From contig JAMPCA010000015.1 in the NCBI GenBank assembly GCA_023666425.1, positions 1 through 36,614 on the forward strand: a stretch of DNA of 36,614 bases, given 5' to 3'. The translations under genes and the position numbers were made by a program. The notes below the pieces were generated by a model that did not search any database, was not told the origin of the DNA, and saw only the letters and a program-made list of their open reading frames with translations. Shown one piece after another: positions 32,796 through 36,614 of this stretch; the first letter of the stretch is position 1; every line of letters begins with the position of its first letter. The stretch comes from Muribaculaceae bacterium. GTDB lineage: Bacteria > Bacillota > Clostridia > Lachnospirales > Lachnospiraceae.

Positions 32796-33920
32796 ATGAA
32801 GGATTTTGATTTTGAGGACGAGCTTTGGGATATGGAGGAGCAGATCCGGCAGGAGGCGCGCAGCAGAGAGCGGAGACAGCGGGCAAAAAACCGGCAGAAC
32901 CGCCGCCGCATGACCTTTGCCATATCCGCTGCCGCAGGGGCGCTGGCGGTCTCGCTTGTGGTGTTTGTGCTCGTGGTGGCTCTGCGGGGGAAAAAGGAGG
33001 ATCCCCGGTATATTGCGCCGACGGAGAGCGGGACGGACATCGTGGCGGCGGTTCCGGAGACAGAGACGCAGACCCAGGCAGAGAGCGGGGCGGTTCCTGT
33101 TTTTAGCTTTGAGGCACACGCGACCGAAGCCACCGGGGGCTTTAGCGAGAGCGTGGTAAGCGGCAACGGTGTTTTGATTGATGTAGAAAAGGGGGAGATT
33201 CTTGCCGGAATTGGAGTGCACGAGAGGATCAGCCCGGCCTCCATGACCAAAATCCTCACGGTGCTGGTGGCCTCCGAGCACATTTCGGAGGAGGAGCTGG
33301 ATGCGCCCTTCACCATGACCAGAGAGATCACGGATTACAGCTATATACACGATTGCAGCAATACGGGCTTTGAGGTGGACGAAGTGATGACGGTGCGGGA
33401 TCTGTTCTACGGGACGATTCTCCCCTCGGGCGCGGACTCCGCGGTGGGGCTTGCCACCTGGGTGGCGGGTTCCCATGAGGCATTTGTGGAGCTGATGAAT
33501 GAAAAACTTGCAGATATGGGGCTTGCGGAGAGCACGCATTTTACCAATTGCGTCGGGCTCTACGACGAGGAGCATTACAGTACGGTCTATGATATGGCAG
33601 TGATCCTGAAGGCGGCGACGGACGATCCGTGGTGCCGCGAGGTGCTTTCCGCCCATAAATACACGACGAGCGCGACCGAACAGCACCCGGAGGGAATCAC
33701 AATCTCCAACTGGTTCCTCCGCAGAATCGAGGACAAGGACACCCATGGGGAGGTGCTGTGCGCGAAGACCGGTTATGTGAGCCAGTCCGGGAGCTGCGCG
33801 GCCAGCCTTGCCAGCGACCACAGCGGAAGAGAGTACATCTGCGTGACCGCAGGCTCCAGCAGCAGCTGGCGATGCATCTACGACCATGTGGATATCTATA
33901 CACAGTATCTGGCCGAATGA
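32796..33920 (+). CDS. Membrane-anchored D-alanyl-D-alanine carboxypeptidase
   Basis: A 374-residue low-molecular-weight penicillin-binding protein that trims the terminal D-Ala of peptidoglycan stem peptides. A basic cytoplasmic N-terminus is followed by one membrane segment (about residues 40-63) and a Thr/Glu-rich linker. The serine peptidase domain has the catalytic SxxK as Ser149-Met-Thr-Lys152, Ser-Gly-Ala-Asp at 211-214 in the SxN position (a form common in clostridial members) and Lys324-Thr-Gly. The N-terminal rather than C-terminal anchor differs from PBP5. Start: AGGA lies 11 bases before 32796; an in-frame ATG at 32772 without a ribosome site would add eight residues. Confidence 0.9.
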   Translation: MKDFDFEDELWDMEEQIRQEARSRERRQRAKNRQNRRRMTFAISAAAGALAVSLVVFVLVVALRGKKEDPRYIAPTESGTDIVAAVPETETQTQAESGAVPVFSFEAHATEATGGFSESVVSGNGVLIDVEKGEILAGIGVHERISPASMTKILTVLVASEHISEEELDAPFTMTREITDYSYIHDCSNTGFEVDEVMTVRDLFYGTILPSGADSAVGLATWVAGSHEAFVELMNEKLADMGLAESTHFTNCVGLYDEEHYSTVYDMAVILKAATDDPWCREVLSAHKYTTSATEQHPEGITISNWFLRRIEDKDTHGEVLCAKTGYVSQSGSCAASLASDHSGREYICVTAGSSSSWRCIYDHVDIYTQYLAE

Positions 33921-33983
33921 ATATCAGGACAAATATCCAGATAAACATCCGGCCAGGAATGTGAGGCAAGTATAAAATTTAAA

Positions 33984-35084
33984 TCACAATATAATAATGC
34001 TTGCGCAATTCAGATCCTCCCCCAGCTCGTACACCTTTCCGGTGGACAGACCCACCACCGTGGGGCGGAGGATATAGTGGGGGATATTTTTTACGACCTT
34101 TGCTTTTTCTCCGTTACTCAGCTCTACGATGCTGCCGACGGGGTAGAGGATCATGCTCTCGAGGAAGCTCCTCATCGCCTTCATGTCCAGCTCCATGGTC
34201 ATGGACATGATCATCTCCACCGCATCTCTCTGGGAAAAAGCCTTCTTGTAGGGACGTTCGGTCACCAGCGCGTCGTAGATATCTGCAACAGAGAGAATCC
34301 GGGCATAGGGCGAGAGCTGCTTGTCTGTGACGCCCATGGGATAGCCCCTGCCGTTGGTCTTCTCATGGTGCTGAAGCACGCCGAGACAGACAGCCGGGGA
34401 GACTTCCGGACGGTCCTTGATGATCTGGTAGCCAAAAATCGAGTGCTGCTTCATCACGGCAAACTCCTCATCATCCAGCTTACCGGGCTTGTTTAGAACT
34501 TCTATGGGCACCTTGGTCTTGCCCACATCATGCAGAAGCCCCGTGACGCCGATCTCGTGGATCTCCTGCGGCGTGCAGCCCTGCTGCTTGGCGATGATCA
34601 TGGCGATCGTGGCCACGTCCACACTGTGCTTGAACGTGTACTCGTCGCTGGTCTTAAGCGCGGAGATATCAATGGCGATAGCGTTATTGTCATTGATGGC
34701 GCTCATCAGATCGTCGGCGATGCTGACGGTGGCGCTGGTCATCTCCGCAGAGTCCGTGTTGTTGTATATGTACTGAATGCCCTCGGCCACCCGCGCACGC
34801 ACGCTGGCGCTTAAGGTGACGTTGGCGCGGTCCTCTGTGTGGAGCTTTTCGATATTGCGCTTCGCCTCCTCGCACATAGGGACTTCCTTTTCCTTCTCCT
34901 CTTCCGGTTCGTCCTCCTGTACATACACGCTCATAATTCCCATCTTGACCATAGCGTCGATCATGTACTCGTCCAGCGCGGCGCCCCGGGCGACAAGGTT
35001 GCGTCCCAGCCGGTCCACCACCGGGTGATCCAGCTTCATGCCGGGCTTCAATTGTCTCGTTCGCATGTACTTTCGGTTGTTCAC
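33984..35084 (-). CDS. HD-GYP domain phosphodiesterase
   Basis: A 366-residue protein with a GTG start placed about 7 bases after GAGGG. Residues 1-60 resemble the small N-terminal DUF3391-like module (LKPGMKLDHPVVDRLGRNL). The HD-GYP domain (about 145-300) has the metal-binding His185-Asp186 in LLHDVGKTKVP, then VLQHHEKTNGRGYP with the GYP triad, and ILSVADIYDALVTERPYK. This family hydrolyses cyclic di-GMP or related dinucleotides. All motif residues needed for activity are present. There is no receiver or membrane segment, so it is a soluble enzyme. It has its own promoter behind the methyltransferase gene. Confidence 0.93.
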   Translation of the reverse strand: MNNRKYMRTRQLKPGMKLDHPVVDRLGRNLVARGAALDEYMIDAMVKMGIMSVYVQEDEPEEEKEKEVPMCEEAKRNIEKLHTEDRANVTLSASVRARVAEGIQYIYNNTDSAEMTSATVSIADDLMSAINDNNAIAIDISALKTSDEYTFKHSVDVATIAMIIAKQQGCTPQEIHEIGVTGLLHDVGKTKVPIEVLNKPGKLDDEEFAVMKQHSIFGYQIIKDRPEVSPAVCLGVLQHHEKTNGRGYPMGVTDKQLSPYARILSVADIYDALVTERPYKKAFSQRDAVEMIMSMTMELDMKAMRSFLESMILYPVGSIVELSNGEKAKVVKNIPHYILRPTVVGLSTGKVYELGEDLNCASIIIL

Positions 35085-35114
35085 GTCTTACCCTCTTTTC
35101 TGTGTATTACCTCC

Positions 35115-35143
35115 ATTATACAGCGTTTGCGCAGTATTGCCAA
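35115..35143 (-). promoter_or_regulatory. Promoter of the HD-GYP gene
   Basis: On the minus strand TTGGCA (35143-35138), a 17-base spacer and TATAAT (35120-35115), immediately after the methyltransferase stop codon. Confidence 0.8.
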
Positions 35144-35153
35144 GCACTATTTT

Positions 35154-36524
35154 CTATAAAAGAGTGCGCAGCCCTCTGGGATAGTGATTTTTCATCACAT
35201 TCCCGGCAAGCTTGCCCCAGCCGGTGCCATATCCGTCCACGGTGATCAGATACCACCCTTTCGGCCCGTCTGCGGGGAAGGTCTGCCCGTTTAAGTAGGC
35301 GCGTATCGTACTGTCCGTGGAGGGCAGATTCCACACATGGACGGCCGAATCCGGCGACAGTGCGAGCGCAAGGGCATGGGCGGGCTCAAAACGGTTCTTT
35401 TTCATGGCGCCCAGATGCAGGCCGGGGCGAAGCACACGCAGACCCCGGAGGGAGGGAAGTTCCTTTGGAGCAAGGTAGAGCTGTTCCCCAAAGCGGAGCA
35501 GCCTGCCCGACGGCCGTGACAGGAGGGTGCTGTCGCAAAATTCCAGATATTCCTTACAGTCCTTTTCCAGAACATCGGTCTTGTCCCCGCCGGGGAACAG
35601 CTGCCGGGAGCCGGGATCCCCCTCCTTTTGCAGAAGGGCGAGAAAATGTCCCTCTCCGCGGAGGCGGTGCGGAAAAAGCCGGACGGTGTGTCCGACGCCG
35701 GGAGCCGGTTCGTGTATCCATGCAGGATTCCCAGCGGACATGGACGGATGGCGCATGGCAGGAACGGCCGAGAAGTCAGAATGCTCTTTTAAAAAGCGGC
35801 TGACTGTCCCCTCGTTCTCCTCCGGGGCAAAGGTACAAGTGCTGTAGACCATGCGCCCGCCAGGGCGGAGCATGGAGGCCGCGCAGGATAAAATCGCAAG
35901 CTGGCGGTCGGCGCAGAGCCGCACATTCTCAAGGCTCCACTCCGCGCAGGCGTCGGGATTCTTCCGAAACATGCCCTCCCCGGAGCAGGGCGCGTCCACG
36001 AGAATTTTGTCAAAAAATCCCTCGAAGACGCCTGTGAGAGCTTCCGGGGATTCGCTTAGCACCAGACAGTTGGTAACTCCCATACGCTCGATATTTTCTG
36101 ACAGGATTTTCGCCCGGGCGGGGTGGATTTCATTGCTGACGAGAAGCCCTTCGCCATGCATGGCAGCCGCAAGCTGTGTGCTCTTGCCGCCGGGAGCGGC
36201 ACAGAGATCGAGTATCCTCTCCCCTGGCCGGGGCGCAAGGCAGGGGACGGCCGCCATGGCGCTGGCCTCCTGAATGTAATACACCCCTGCCGCATGGTAG
36301 GGGTGTTTGCCAAAGGCCTCTGTGGAAGCATAATAGAAGCCGTCTGCCTCCCATGGAACGGGATGCAGGGTAAATGCCGGATTGTTTAAAAGAAGATTTG
36401 ATTTTTCTTTTAACGGATTGATTCGCAGGGAATGACAGCATTCCCTGCTATAGCTGTCAAGAAATGCGGGGTATTCGTCCCCCAGCATTTCCTGCATTCT
36501 TGTCAAAAACTCCTCTGGTAGCAT
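35154..36524 (-). CDS. RsmF-like 16S rRNA 5-methylcytosine methyltransferase
   Basis: A 456-residue RsmB/RsmF-family enzyme that transfers methyl from SAM to C5 of a cytosine in rRNA. It shows the substrate-binding YYIQEASAM, SAM motif I ILDLCAAPGGKSTQLA, motif IV DAPCSGEGMFRK with Cys180, and motif VI YSTCTFAPEENE with the catalytic Cys230. The C-terminal third (about 300-456) contains the extra RsmF/YebU-type PUA-like region with PxGLHLG and GPKGWYLI. GGAGGAATT immediately precedes the start. It begins 26 bases after the end of the glycine-rich gene on the same strand, so the two may be co-transcribed. Confidence 0.92.
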   Translation of the reverse strand: MLPEEFLTRMQEMLGDEYPAFLDSYSRECCHSLRINPLKEKSNLLLNNPAFTLHPVPWEADGFYYASTEAFGKHPYHAAGVYYIQEASAMAAVPCLAPRPGERILDLCAAPGGKSTQLAAAMHGEGLLVSNEIHPARAKILSENIERMGVTNCLVLSESPEALTGVFEGFFDKILVDAPCSGEGMFRKNPDACAEWSLENVRLCADRQLAILSCAASMLRPGGRMVYSTCTFAPEENEGTVSRFLKEHSDFSAVPAMRHPSMSAGNPAWIHEPAPGVGHTVRLFPHRLRGEGHFLALLQKEGDPGSRQLFPGGDKTDVLEKDCKEYLEFCDSTLLSRPSGRLLRFGEQLYLAPKELPSLRGLRVLRPGLHLGAMKKNRFEPAHALALALSPDSAVHVWNLPSTDSTIRAYLNGQTFPADGPKGWYLITVDGYGTGWGKLAGNVMKNHYPRGLRTLL

Positions 36525-36550
36525 AATTCCTCCATAAAATATAATAGAGA

Positions 36551-36614
36551 TTAAATGGAATGGCCGCCACCGCCGCCGCTGTGGCCGCCGCCACCACCAC
36601 CGCCGCCACCGCCG
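36551..36614 (-). CDS. 3' end of a gene with a glycine-rich C-terminus (runs off the window)
   Basis: Only the last ~20 codons are present. In the frame ending at TAA 36551 they read as a polyglycine run with HS, five more glycines and HSI at the end. Glycine/His/Ser tails of this type cap a number of small clostridial membrane proteins, but the body of the gene is outside the window, so no function can be given. The other two frames give no comparable ending. Confidence 0.55.
   Translation of the reverse strand, partial: GGGGGGGGGGHSGGGGGHSI

Noticed and set aside
32760-33887. Minus-strand open frame of 375 codons
   Set aside because: Antisense to the carboxypeptidase gene, which carries SxxK and KTG motifs.

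Overview
The window reads as chromosome of an anaerobic Firmicute, most likely a Lachnospiraceae-type Clostridium. The signs are strong GGAGG-type ribosome binding sites, sigma-A promoters of the TTGACA-N17-TATAAT kind, Gram-positive lipoproteins, an SLH protein, DegV, XRE-GNAT, HD-GYP and D-Ala-D-Ala carboxypeptidase genes. This is inference from gene content; there is no rRNA or other marker. Most of the window is moderately GC-rich. The stretch from about 17.3 to 26.3 kb is visibly more AT-rich and looks like an accessory region.

Layout. (1) 1-3.3 kb, minus strand: a three-gene cluster of a VTC-domain polyphosphate polymerase-like protein, a DUF4956 membrane protein and a Cthe_2159-type carbohydrate-binding lipoprotein. 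(2) 3.4-4.0 kb: a zinc-ribbon membrane protein with its own promoter. (3) 4.1-7.5 kb, minus strand: a soluble CZB chemoreceptor, an OmpR-type regulator and a sensor kinase in one tight operon. (4) 7.9-13.5 kb, plus strand: an SLH-domain exported protein and a MacAB-like adaptor/ATPase/permease set, bracketed by two inverted copies of a 280-300 bp palindromic element. (5) 13.9-17.3 kb: DegV, an XRE/zinc-ribbon/GNAT fusion and a MATE exporter. (6) 17.6-24.1 kb: a MerR regulator, a lipoprotein with three related domains, then a second transcription unit encoding an Ig-like exported protein, a large anchored protein and two DUF4230-like proteins. A near-identical MerR-type operator precedes both units. 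(7) 24.2-24.9 kb: a PIN-domain toxin-antitoxin pair. (8) 24.9-28.4 kb: a DHA3-type MFS exporter behind a leader-peptide attenuator, then glycerol kinase and a Cu/Zn superoxide dismutase-like protein. (9) 28.4-36.6 kb: a zinc-dependent phospholipase C-like protein, a large hybrid sensor kinase, a D-Ala-D-Ala carboxypeptidase, an HD-GYP phosphodiesterase, an RsmF-like rRNA methyltransferase and the glycine-rich tail of a gene that runs off the end.

The strongest candidates for something undescribed are three. First, the pair of long palindromic elements whose arms differ between copies yet remain self-complementary around a conserved branched core of about 100 bases. Second, the MerR-controlled envelope gene set at 17.6-24.1 kb. 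Third, the leader ORF with competing stems in front of the MFS exporter. No tRNA, rRNA, CRISPR array, intact insertion sequence or prophage gene was seen.
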